NCBI GenBank assembly: GCA_945861815.1
Contig: CAMAVV010000026.1
Span: forward strand, 1 to 12,636
Reading direction: 5' to 3'
DNA length: 12,636 nt
Source: Thermoflexus hugenholtzii JAD2
Lineage (GTDB): Bacteria; Chloroflexota; Dehalococcoidia; SHYB01
Shown: piece by piece, positions 1 through 6,760 of the stretch
Position numbering within the stretch: the first letter of the stretch is position 1
Layout: each line of letters starts with the position of its first letter
The notes under the pieces: generated by a model
Seen by the model: only the letters and a program-made list of their open reading frames with translations
Database searches by the model: none
What the model was told of the DNA's origin: nothing
Program-made: the position numbers and the translations under genes

Positions 1-759
1 GTCGCTCACATACAGTTCAGCAATAAGGTGCCGCTCAACGACCCTAGAGTCCGCAAGGCGCTCAGCATGATCATCGACCGCCCGCAACTGAACACACTCT
101 ATCGCGATAACTCGGGGTTCTATCCGCCGGGATACCTTCTCGGCCCGGAGCAAGGCGGACAATGGGGACTGGCGAAAGATGAGATCCTTAAGCAGCCTGG
201 GTTCCGTGAGCCGAAGAGCATCGACACCCAAGAGGCTCGAAAGCTCTTCTCTGATGCAGGCGTTGACGTCGCGAACACCACCTTTGAAATAGTGGCCGTC
301 ACCCCCACCTATGCGGACCTCGGCGAGGCGCTGGCCAATATCCTGATTAACGCCGGCCTGAAGATCAAACTCAATCTTCAACAAACGGCGGCCCTCAATC
401 AGGCCGTAGCGCAGAACAACTTCCAGATATACCTCAGCCCGTCAGGCGCTGTCGAGGATGACCCGAACGGACTGCTCTTGCTCATGGTCGCCCCAGGCGC
501 CGCCCGAAATTACAGCAAGTGGGAAGATCCCGAAGTCACCCGCCTCATCAATACGCAGGAAACCACCTCCGACGCTGCTCAGCGAAAGGGACTCTTAGAG
601 CAGCTTCAACGGGCGATGTACGACCGGATGTGGGTGGCGCCGCTTATCAGCGTCTCAGTGACATGGGCAGCTTGGCCGTACATCGAGGATATCGAGCTTG
701 ATAGGCCATTCCTAGCGAGTTCGTTCCATCGCATGGAGCGCGTCTGGATCAACAAATAG
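1..759 (+). CDS. ABC transporter solute-binding protein, family 5 (3' part)
   Basis: C-terminal 252 residues of a periplasmic or lipid-anchored extracellular solute-binding protein of the peptide/nickel/oligopeptide type (SBP_bac_5). The reading frame is open from base 1, so the start and any signal peptide lie outside the window; a GTG at 28 is internal. Near the left edge is the family hallmark NDPRVRKALSMIID, which normally follows the first half of lobe II. The C-terminal part, with YSKWEDPEVTRLI and then a helix before MYDRMWVAPLIS, also fits the family. It ends at TAG 757-759. No permease or ATPase gene follows; instead a dyad and a convergent CoA-transferase come next, so any transporter partners would be upstream or elsewhere. 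The ligand cannot be predicted. Family assignment is confident from the motif and overall pattern. Confidence 0.88.
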   Translation, partial: VAHIQFSNKVPLNDPRVRKALSMIIDRPQLNTLYRDNSGFYPPGYLLGPEQGGQWGLAKDEILKQPGFREPKSIDTQEARKLFSDAGVDVANTTFEIVAVTPTYADLGEALANILINAGLKIKLNLQQTAALNQAVAQNNFQIYLSPSGAVEDDPNGLLLLMVAPGAARNYSKWEDPEVTRLINTQETTSDAAQRKGLLEQLQRAMYDRMWVAPLISVSVTWAAWPYIEDIELDRPFLASSFHRMERVWINK

Positions 760-779
760 CGTCATGAAGACCGTCGATA

Positions 780-813
780 CAAGGCTCCTTCCGCCACTGC
801 GAAAGGAGCCTTG
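780..813. terminator. Candidate bidirectional terminator hairpin
   Basis: A perfect 11-bp inverted repeat, CAAGGCTCCTT (780-790) and AAGGAGCCTTG (803-813), with a 12-nt loop. It lies 20 nt after the solute-binding protein stop and 67 nt before the end of the convergent CoA-transferase. The position between convergent genes is typical of a shared terminator. On the plus strand only a loose T-rich tail (TTGTTGATTG) follows and no clean T-tract, so efficiency is uncertain. Confidence 0.6.
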
Positions 814-880
814 TTGATTGCCGCGAATAGAGGCCAAAGACGGCGTGCGCTTTCCCGCACGGACGTCTGAACCCAAGCAG

Positions 881-2152
881 CTACACGGCTCTATCCAGGG
901 GTTCCGTCCCGGCGAAGCCCTCTTTGATGAGCGACCTGTAGTCGGAGTCGGGGAGGCCCAAGAGTCCTGTATAGATGAGGTCGTTGTGCTCGCCGAGAAG
1001 CGGAGCCGGCAGGCGGATCGCCCCTTGCGTCGCTGGCATCTTCCAGGGGAGCCCCGACATTTCCATTTCGCCAAGGCCCTGATGCCGCACCAGCTCGAAG
1101 AACCCGCTGGCGCGAACATGAGGATCGCTCCAGACAGCTTTGTTATCAAGGATGAGTGAGGCGGGCACACCAATGTGCTGCAGGCGAGACATGATGTTCC
1201 TTGAAGGCAACGTGCTCGTCCAGCCTTCGATGAGCCTGTCCAATTCCTCTCGATTATGCCACCGGCCAAGGGCCGTTTGGAAGGAAGACCCCCTAGTCCA
1301 TTCCGGCTCGTCGATAGCGCTGCAGAAGGCCTGCCATTCGTGGTCATTACGCACAGCGATCGCCACCCATTGGTCATCGCCCGCGGCTCGATAGACGTTA
1401 TGCGGCGCCAGTTGCGGGTGGCGGTTGCCGATGGAGTTTCGGGCACGGCCATTCATGGTGTAGTCAAGGATCGATTCACCCAGGTGCGGCATGAGCGCCT
1501 CTATGCCTGAGACATCGATGTGCTGTCCTTGGCCCGTTGCTCTACGATGATGGAGCGCGGTGACTAGGGCAAAGGCGTTCGTGGCGGCGTTCACAGAGTC
1601 GGTGTGGGAGCTATAGGAGGTCGAGAGCGGATCTTCGCCTTCATAGCCCCGCAACCACGTATGGCCTGAGATCGGATCCATCGAGCCGGCCATGGCGACA
1701 TTTCGGGCGTATGGCCCGGAGTGCCCATATCCGCAGGATGTGAGCATGATGATGTCCGGTCTGATCTTCTTGAGACTTGTGTAGTCGATGCCCAACTTTT
1801 CGGGCACGCCCGTGACCATATTGGTGAGTAGGGCGTCGCTGACACGAACCAGTTCCTTGAAGAGGTTGAGACCTTTTTCTCTCGACAGGTCTAGGGTCAA
1901 GCTCATCTTATTCCGATTGGTGCGGATAAAGGTGAGATTGATGTTCCACGGCTGATCGCCAGGCTCGCCATTCGGATAGAAGTGGGTGCCCGCCTTCGGC
2001 TTCTTCTGTCCGCGGGTCTGGTCCATTCGCTGAATGGCCTCGATCTTGATGACCTGAGCCCCCAGGTCGCCAAGAAGCGAACAGGCCCAGGGGCCTGCGA
2101 CACCCTCGGCGATTTCCAGGATTCGAACGTTCTCCAGGGGCAGCATTGCCAT
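881..2152 (-). CDS. CaiB/BaiF (family III) CoA-transferase, second gene of minus-strand pair
   Basis: 423-residue family III CoA-transferase, moving CoA between carboxylic acids through an aspartyl-CoA anhydride intermediate in the cytoplasm. The N-terminal Rossmann-like motif is seen at residues 8-38 (NVRILEIAEGVAGPWACSLL, then GAQVIKIE). The expected catalytic Asp is D185 in HTDSVNAA, followed by GQGQHIDVS (207-215). The C-terminal signature APLLGEHN is at 383-390. The ATG at 2152 is chosen because the open frame extends upstream only through the preceding gene, whose stop codon ends at 2155, leaving a 2-nt gap; AGGGG lies 10 nt upstream. A second ATG at 2146 is also possible. The tight spacing implies cotranscription and probably translational coupling with the CoA-transferase before it. 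Its closest relative in the window is the gene at 8897-10111: both share GNRH...APH..Y...GD..WVAI and EW..FC.AI..PEW. The acyl substrate is unknown. Confidence 0.93.
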   Translation of the reverse strand: MAMLPLENVRILEIAEGVAGPWACSLLGDLGAQVIKIEAIQRMDQTRGQKKPKAGTHFYPNGEPGDQPWNINLTFIRTNRNKMSLTLDLSREKGLNLFKELVRVSDALLTNMVTGVPEKLGIDYTSLKKIRPDIIMLTSCGYGHSGPYARNVAMAGSMDPISGHTWLRGYEGEDPLSTSYSSHTDSVNAATNAFALVTALHHRRATGQGQHIDVSGIEALMPHLGESILDYTMNGRARNSIGNRHPQLAPHNVYRAAGDDQWVAIAVRNDHEWQAFCSAIDEPEWTRGSSFQTALGRWHNREELDRLIEGWTSTLPSRNIMSRLQHIGVPASLILDNKAVWSDPHVRASGFFELVRHQGLGEMEMSGLPWKMPATQGAIRLPAPLLGEHNDLIYTGLLGLPDSDYRSLIKEGFAGTEPLDRAV

Positions 2153-2154
2153 AG

Positions 2155-3375
2155 CTAGATAACCCCTGACATGCGCATCTGCACGAGTTGCCGTTTTGAA
2201 TAGCCCAACTGCTCCACGTACACCTGCTCGTTGTGCTCTCCGAGGCTGGGGGCCGGCAGGCTTGGCAGCCATGGCGTTGCCGACATCTTGAAGGGCGCAC
2301 CAGGTCGCACCAGTTCGCCAACTGCAGGCTGGCGCACACGCTCGAAGAATCCACGCGCCTTGAAATGCGGGTCGGTCAGAAGGTCGGCGGGCGTGTACAC
2401 AGGCGCCAATGGATACCGAGCCTCATTGGCAGCGGCAAAAATCTCCTGGCGGGTGTGCTCGGCGAGCCAGGAGTACCAGAGAGCGTCGAATTCGTCACGG
2501 TTCGCCTCACGATCGGCGGGTGTCGAGAAGCGCGGGTCCTCGATGAGCTCCGGCATCCCCATCATTCGATACACTCGCGGCCACCACGTCTCTCCTCTTC
2601 CGCTCCCTTGGACGCCGATGAATCCGTCCTTACAGGGGTATGCGCCCATGAGATAGGCGGAACGATCATCGTTGGAGACGCGACGGCTTGGCTCGCCGGT
2701 ATATTGTGAGATGATCGGCTTGTGCTCCGGCGACGACATAAGCGCCCGGATGATAGAGATATCAACGTGCTGGCCAACGCCCTGCCATTTCGACACACCG
2801 GCTGCCGCAACAGCGGCGAGGGCAGCGGCAAGACCAGCGTAGTACTGGCCGGTGTTCCCCGCATATTTAAGCGGCGACTTGTTCGGGTAGCCCTGGGCAT
2901 ACATGAGCGGCCCGCCAAAAGCCTGGCTGATCAGATCGACGGCTTCGTAGTCTCGATAGGGGCCAGTCTGGCCGAAGTTAGAGATAGAAACGAGAATGAT
3001 GTGCGGCTTGCACCCCGCCAGGGTTGTATAGTCGAGGCCAAAGCCCGTCATCGCCCCTGGCCGATAGCTTTCCACAACAACGTCCGCCGATTCGAGCAGG
3101 CGCAGGAAGATGGCTCGCCCTGTCTGCGATTTGAGGTTGAGGGTGATGGAGCGCTTGCCGCCGTTCAGATGCAAAAAGAGACCGGCGGCCTCCGGGTTTG
3201 GGATGTCTTTGAGAAAGGGGCCTGCATGGCGCGTGATGTCTCCGCGGCCAGGACGTTCAATCTTCAGGACGCTGGCGCCATACCCGGCGAGAAGGCGCGT
3301 GCAGTAGGGGCCTGCGACGGCCTGGGTGAGATCGAGTATGTTGATGCCTTGTAATGCGCGATGCTGATTCGTCAC
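2155..3375 (-). CDS. CaiB/BaiF (family III) CoA-transferase, first gene of minus-strand pair, catalytic Asp replaced by Gln
   Basis: 406-residue family III CoA-transferase homologue. The N-terminal fold motif is at residues 7-40 (ALQGINILDLTQAVAGPY, then GASVLKIE), GPYRDYEAVDLI is near 138-149, GVGQHVDIS is around 198-206, and LGEHN is near the C-terminus. The position aligned without gaps to the catalytic Asp of the other three homologues here is Q177 (codon CAG, plus-strand 2845-2847), in GNTGQYYAGL. It may therefore be non-catalytic alone, use another mechanism, or act as the partner subunit of the gene that starts 2 nt downstream. The GTG at 3375 is chosen: it puts residue 8 at the usual start of the fold, has GAG nine nt upstream, and avoids overlap with the dehydrogenase ending at 3447. 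An in-frame GTG at 3381 is also possible, and longer forms would run into the dehydrogenase gene. Best match in the window is 7645-8904; both end in RQL...R..GVI. Confidence 0.9.
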   Translation of the reverse strand: MTNQHRALQGINILDLTQAVAGPYCTRLLAGYGASVLKIERPGRGDITRHAGPFLKDIPNPEAAGLFLHLNGGKRSITLNLKSQTGRAIFLRLLESADVVVESYRPGAMTGFGLDYTTLAGCKPHIILVSISNFGQTGPYRDYEAVDLISQAFGGPLMYAQGYPNKSPLKYAGNTGQYYAGLAAALAAVAAAGVSKWQGVGQHVDISIIRALMSSPEHKPIISQYTGEPSRRVSNDDRSAYLMGAYPCKDGFIGVQGSGRGETWWPRVYRMMGMPELIEDPRFSTPADREANRDEFDALWYSWLAEHTRQEIFAAANEARYPLAPVYTPADLLTDPHFKARGFFERVRQPAVGELVRPGAPFKMSATPWLPSLPAPSLGEHNEQVYVEQLGYSKRQLVQMRMSGVI

Positions 3376-3446
3376 ACACACCCAATCTCGCAGTTTATTC
3401 AGAGGCGTGCGAGGAGGCCGCCGCTTCAGCAGGCATGCCCAAGCTC

Positions 3447-4484
3447 CTAGTAGCCCTTCTTTTTGTCTACGACGTAGAGAAGCGGTTCGCCCGCCAAATA
3501 CCGGCGTATCTGCTCTGCGAAGATATGCAAGCGACCTATCGCTAGGCCTGGCATGGCCGCGGAACTGTGGGGAGTCATTGTGACGTTCGGCATCTCCCAT
3601 AGAGGGCTTTCGGGCGGTAAAGGCTCCTGCTGAAAGACGTCCAAGTGGGCCGCCGCAATCCACCCCTCGCTTAGCGCTCGGATAAGCACAGGTTCGTCAA
3701 CGACCTCCCCACGCGCGATGTTGATGAAGAGCGCCGTCTTCTTCATCGCCCGCAGTTCGCGCTCTCCGATCAATCCTCTTGTCTCCGGCGTAAGCGCCGT
3801 CGCAACAACAACAAAGTCGCAGAGTGGAAGCATCTCGAGGAGGCGGTCAGTCGGAAAGACCTCGTCTACGTTAGGCTGAGGAGCGCCGTCGAAGGATCGG
3901 CGGCAGGCAAGGACGCGCATGTCAAAGGCTTTCGAGAATTGCGCCACGAAACTGCCGATCCTGCCGAGACCGACGATTCCCACTGTCTTTCCACCAATCG
4001 TATCACCGCTTAATCGGGTCCACTCCTTCTTCGGTTGCGCCAGTATGTATGTCTTCGTCAGTTTGACGTGGCTGAGCATCGCATTCATCACATACTCAGC
4101 GATGTTGCGCAAGCTGGGGCCGCCTAGTTTGGTAACGAGTATGTCGCTTTCAAAGAGTCCAGAGCCCCCGGAAAGGTGATCGGCGCCTGCGCCGATGAGT
4201 TGCACCCATTTCAACCGTGGCGCCATCTTCGGCACGTCTGTAGGGAAGTCAAAGCCGTACATGACTTCGGCTATCCGGGCATGTTCAATGAATTCGTTGG
4301 AAGGCGCGAAAGGGTGGCGCGCAAGTTCGCCGATCAGGCCTTTTCGACGCAGGTCACGGCGGGCCTCGGGCTCCACATACTGCGCTCGGACGACGCGCAC
4401 ACACGGGTCTGCCTGCGCCACAATCTGCGCGTCCTCTTCCTTCGATGGGAATGTAATCGCTATATGCAGTAGCTCGGTTCGCAC
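3447..4484 (-). CDS. D-isomer-specific 2-hydroxyacid dehydrogenase (NAD(P)-dependent)
   Basis: 345-residue cytoplasmic oxidoreductase interconverting a 2-oxoacid and a (D)-2-hydroxyacid. The catalytic domain halves flank a Rossmann fold with GLGRIG at 172-177. The catalytic triad of the family is visible: R259 in NIARGEVVDE, E287 in DVFQQEPLP, and H306 in TPHSSA. After the second Rossmann strand (VLACRRSF, 191-198) there is no acidic residue but Arg-Arg at 195-196, which usually favours NADPH; this is an inference. The start is GTG at 4484. An in-frame TAA about 24 nt upstream rules out a much longer form, and a G-rich stretch (CGGGGGT) lies about 7 nt before it. The gene lies 71 nt upstream of the CoA-transferase pair on the same strand, so it probably heads that transcription unit and may supply or remove a 2-hydroxyacid substrate. 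Family certain, substrate unknown. Confidence 0.93.
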   Translation of the reverse strand: MRTELLHIAITFPSKEEDAQIVAQADPCVRVVRAQYVEPEARRDLRRKGLIGELARHPFAPSNEFIEHARIAEVMYGFDFPTDVPKMAPRLKWVQLIGAGADHLSGGSGLFESDILVTKLGGPSLRNIAEYVMNAMLSHVKLTKTYILAQPKKEWTRLSGDTIGGKTVGIVGLGRIGSFVAQFSKAFDMRVLACRRSFDGAPQPNVDEVFPTDRLLEMLPLCDFVVVATALTPETRGLIGERELRAMKKTALFINIARGEVVDEPVLIRALSEGWIAAAHLDVFQQEPLPPESPLWEMPNVTMTPHSSAAMPGLAIGRLHIFAEQIRRYLAGEPLLYVVDKKKGY

Positions 4485-4787
4485 AGGAGGACCCCCGTTG
4501 GCGACCGATTATACAAGATACGTAGTCACGGCGGAGGGCGACATGGTGTGCCGTTTACAACGAGTCTTCAGAGACCTCAAGGAAAGCTGTGCAGAAAAGA
4601 CCATTTGATTAGGACGTTGTTTGGCGTTCACGCTTGAGGTCCATGCTGGACACTGTCCGGCGGACTCCAATTATCCATTGACCTGTTTCAGTGGAGCAGG
4701 CCAGGGGTCATGGTGGGCGGAACATGGTCCCAGGCTCACGAACAAGCCCAGGATCGCCATTGCTTCCTTGTGGTCGTAGCAAAAGGC
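4485..4787. other. 303-bp intergenic region with a 17-nt dyad
   Basis: No credible gene lies here; the short open frames lack family features and ribosome sites. A near-perfect 17-nt dyad spans 4645-4661 (arms GCTGGACA and TGTCCGGC, central C, one T-G mismatch), resembling an operator. A wider 9-bp inverted repeat, GACCTCAAG (4573-4581) and CTTGAGGTC (4633-4641), flanks a 51-nt spacer. The region separates the racemase-like gene from the dehydrogenase and CoA-transferase genes, so the latter probably have their own promoter here. Confidence 0.45.
4508..4513 (-). promoter_or_regulatory. Possible -10 element for the dehydrogenase/CoA-transferase unit
   Basis: The minus strand reads TATAAT exactly at this position, 23 nt upstream of the GTG at 4484. 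No good -35 hexamer is seen 16-18 nt further up, and the leader would be very short. This is a weak candidate only. Confidence 0.25.
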
Positions 4788-5534
4788 TCAATGCTCGCGA
4801 AGGAGCGCGCCACACCCATGAATCTTGTCCGGGATGCCCAGCTCCCGCAGAGCTGTCCACCAGGTGGCGGCGTTGATAGCGATGACTGGTTTACCTAGCT
4901 CGCGCTCAAGCTGGTCGGCGAGCTTGACGAAGGCGAGATTCGTGCCTACTTGCACGAGCGCTTGGACCCTTGGCGAGTCGATCTCGGCGAGACTTTCGCG
5001 TATCTCGCTCTCTGTGACGTGGGCGATTGCGACTGCTGAGGCGATACGCAAGCCTTTCAGCTTCACAACATCGAAGCCCCAATCGGTGAAGAAGGTGCGC
5101 ACGTCTTCATCCATCGCGGGTTGGTAGGGGCTGAGGATGGAGATGCGCTTGACGCGAAAGGCATGGAGCGCCTGCGCGCACGCCTCGGAGCCGATGGCGA
5201 CTCCGCGCCCGCGGGTGAGGTCTAAGAGACGCTGCTTGGTTTCAGCGCTTCCCTTTTTCCCTCCGATAAACGTTGGTGCGCTGATCCCCATTACGACGTA
5301 GTCGGGCTGAGATGTCAGCACACTATCCATCGCGTCCTTTACCTCTGCCAGGGCGTTGGTGTGAAATCTATCGGCAGCCGCGTCATTGCTCAGGTCCCCG
5401 GAGTGCATGCGGATGCGGGATGTATGGGCGGTGACCCCTGGGACGCTCATCATGTGCGTCTCAGGCTCGACGACCGTGTTGGTGCTTGGCACAAGGACGG
5501 CGATCTTTTTTCGATAGCCAAGTATGTCCGTCAC
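4788..5534 (-). CDS. Maleate isomerase / arylmalonate decarboxylase family protein (Asp/Glu racemase superfamily)
   Basis: 248-residue cytoplasmic protein of the Asp/Glu/hydantoin racemase superfamily, closest in pattern to COG3473 (maleate cis-trans isomerase, arylmalonate decarboxylase). Recognisable blocks are VPSTNTVVEPE (residues 15-25), MGISAPTF (82-89), SPYQPAMDEDV (135-145), VGTNL (196-200), PVIAINAATWW (216-226) and GCGALL near the C-terminus. Both positions that carry catalytic Cys in classical racemases and maleate isomerases appear to be Gly (G83 and G197); the only Cys residues are at about 119 and 241. Activity is therefore uncertain. The start is GTG at 5534, preceded at 7 nt by a strong GGAGG (plus-strand 5542-5546). 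A TTG at 5561 would add nine unlikely residues. It lies 86 nt after the PrpB-like gene on the same strand and is probably cotranscribed with it. Confidence 0.82.
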   Translation of the reverse strand: MTDILGYRKKIAVLVPSTNTVVEPETHMMSVPGVTAHTSRIRMHSGDLSNDAAADRFHTNALAEVKDAMDSVLTSQPDYVVMGISAPTFIGGKKGSAETKQRLLDLTRGRGVAIGSEACAQALHAFRVKRISILSPYQPAMDEDVRTFFTDWGFDVVKLKGLRIASAVAIAHVTESEIRESLAEIDSPRVQALVQVGTNLAFVKLADQLERELGKPVIAINAATWWTALRELGIPDKIHGCGALLREH

Positions 5535-5541
5535 ACGCGAG

Positions 5542-5546
5542 CCTCC
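5542..5546 (-). promoter_or_regulatory. Ribosome binding site that sets the 5534 start
   Basis: GGAGG on the minus strand, 7 nt before the GTG at 5534. It supports the shorter start over the upstream TTG at 5561. Confidence 0.7.
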
Positions 5547-5620
5547 GGCAACCGCATGCAATCTCTGCTACTGATTCGTCCGGCTTGGGTAGGTTATCGA
5601 GCAATCGAGGGGCTGGCGCC

Positions 5621-6496
5621 TCACTTCGATTCTTTCGGCGCGTAGGTGTCCTGCCGCTTTTCGTACTCTGCGTAGTCGATAAGCTCATACAGTTCTTTGC
5701 GTGTCAGCATCTTCGGCTCGAAGTCCCGCTGGGTGCCCTGTTGTCTGAGGGCGATAAAGAAATCGAGGACAGCCTTGTTGGCGATGCGCAGGGCTGACAC
5801 AGGGAAAATGACGATTTTATAGCCCCAGCTTTCAAACTGTTTGGTCGTGTAGTACGGCGTCTTGCCAAATTCGGTCATATTGGCCAGCAGCGGCACGTTG
5901 AGGGCCTTCGCGAAGGTGCGGAACTCCTCTTCGTTTCTGAGGGCCTCCGGGAAGATGATATTGGCGCCGGCCTTCACGTACGCTTTGGCTCGCGTGATCG
6001 CAGCATCCATGCCTTCGACGGCGCGCGCGTCCGTGCGGGCGATGATCTGAAAGTCTTTGTCTGTCTTGGCTCCAACGGCTGCCCGTATCTTTCCCACCAT
6101 CTCATCGAGGGGAACGATCGTCTTGCCATCCAGGTGGCCGCAGCGCTTTGGGAATTCCTGGTCTTCGATGTGCATCGCGGCTGCGCCCGCTCGTTCGAAT
6201 TCGCGCACGCATCGCATGACGTTGAGCACGCTCCCGTGGCCTGTATCAGCGTCGACGATAAGCGGAACCGGGGTCGCTTCACTGATGTGCCGTACGTGCA
6301 TCGCCATTTCCGGCAGAGTGATCAGCCCTACATCAGGCTGGGCAAGGATCGATGTCACGGTGCCGCTGCCACTGACGTATCCGGCTTCAAATCCCGCCTT
6401 GCGCGCGAGTTTCGCCGTGATGGCATCGTGGACGCCTGGCGCCGAGAGGATACCGGGCCTTTTCAGGAGCGCTTTTAACTCGTTGCCTTTACTCAT
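5621..6496 (-). CDS. Isocitrate lyase/PEP mutase family, methylisocitrate-lyase-like (PrpB-like) C-C lyase
   Basis: 291-residue TIM-barrel lyase of the PEP mutase/isocitrate lyase superfamily; relatives cleave methylisocitrate, 2,3-dimethylmalate or related acids to pyruvate or a keto acid. Seen: YVSGSG near 40-45, the Mg-binding VDADTGHGS at 81-89, HIEDQ at 109-113, the catalytic-loop motif KRCGH at 117-121, and IIARTDARAVEG around 151-162. The C-terminal half (LRQQGTQ, LYELIDYAEYE) follows enterobacterial PrpB closely, and the length fits PrpB. After KRCGH comes Leu rather than the Arg of E. coli PrpB (CGHR), a change also seen in other lyases of the family, so 2-methylisocitrate is not a safe substrate call. 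The ATG at 6496 is chosen because GGAG lies 5 nt upstream and the fold starts immediately; a longer frame to 6604 would fill the divergent promoter region. It is the first gene of the minus-strand set. Confidence 0.92.
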   Translation of the reverse strand: MSKGNELKALLKRPGILSAPGVHDAITAKLARKAGFEAGYVSGSGTVTSILAQPDVGLITLPEMAMHVRHISEATPVPLIVDADTGHGSVLNVMRCVREFERAGAAAMHIEDQEFPKRCGHLDGKTIVPLDEMVGKIRAAVGAKTDKDFQIIARTDARAVEGMDAAITRAKAYVKAGANIIFPEALRNEEEFRTFAKALNVPLLANMTEFGKTPYYTTKQFESWGYKIVIFPVSALRIANKAVLDFFIALRQQGTQRDFEPKMLTRKELYELIDYAEYEKRQDTYAPKESK

Positions 6497-6760
6497 AGTT
6501 GCTCCAGCATAGAGTTTGCTAAATTGTAGCCCATCTAGGATAGACCAGCCTGGCTTTCTGATATTGGAATCGTGCTGGACAGTCGAGCCGATCACTACAG
6601 GCATACGAGGTGCTTCTCCATCGGTGTAGCTGTGCAGATTAAGGGGGATTGCATAACTGTTTCCATGGCTGGCCCAGGGCGTTATTGGTATTGGACAGGC
6701 GCGAATCCGAGTTATACCCTAAGCAACAGAAAGCTGGCAGTGTGTAAAGAGGTGCATCAG
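6497..6760. promoter_or_regulatory. Divergent intergenic promoter region between lyase and bicupin genes
   Basis: This 264-bp region separates the first minus-strand gene from the first plus-strand gene and so should hold both promoters. For the plus strand, TTGGAC (6691-6696) and TATACC (6713-6718) are spaced 16 nt, 42 nt before the ATG at 6761. For the minus strand, TACAAT (plus-strand 6523-6528) lies 26 nt before the lyase start but without a clear -35. TGCTGGACA at 6573-6581 repeats a half-site of the dyad at 4645-4661. All are eye-read candidates. Confidence 0.4.

Noticed and set aside
712..1452. A 246-codon minus-strand open frame
   Set aside because: It is in another frame of the CoA-transferase at 881-2152 and overlaps the end of the solute-binding protein; composition is low-complexity Ser/Arg/Gly with no family pattern.
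2722..3354. A 210-codon plus-strand open frame
   Set aside because: It is antisense to the CoA-transferase at 2155-3375, whose motifs are unmistakable; no domain or ribosome site supports it.
3376..3663. N-terminal extension of the CoA-transferase to 3663
   Set aside because: The extra 96 residues do not look like the family and would overlap the dehydrogenase gene in another frame by over 200 bases.
6497..6604. N-terminal extension of the PrpB-like lyase to 6604
   Set aside because: The fold starts right after the ATG at 6496, which has a ribosome site, and the extension would occupy the divergent promoter region.
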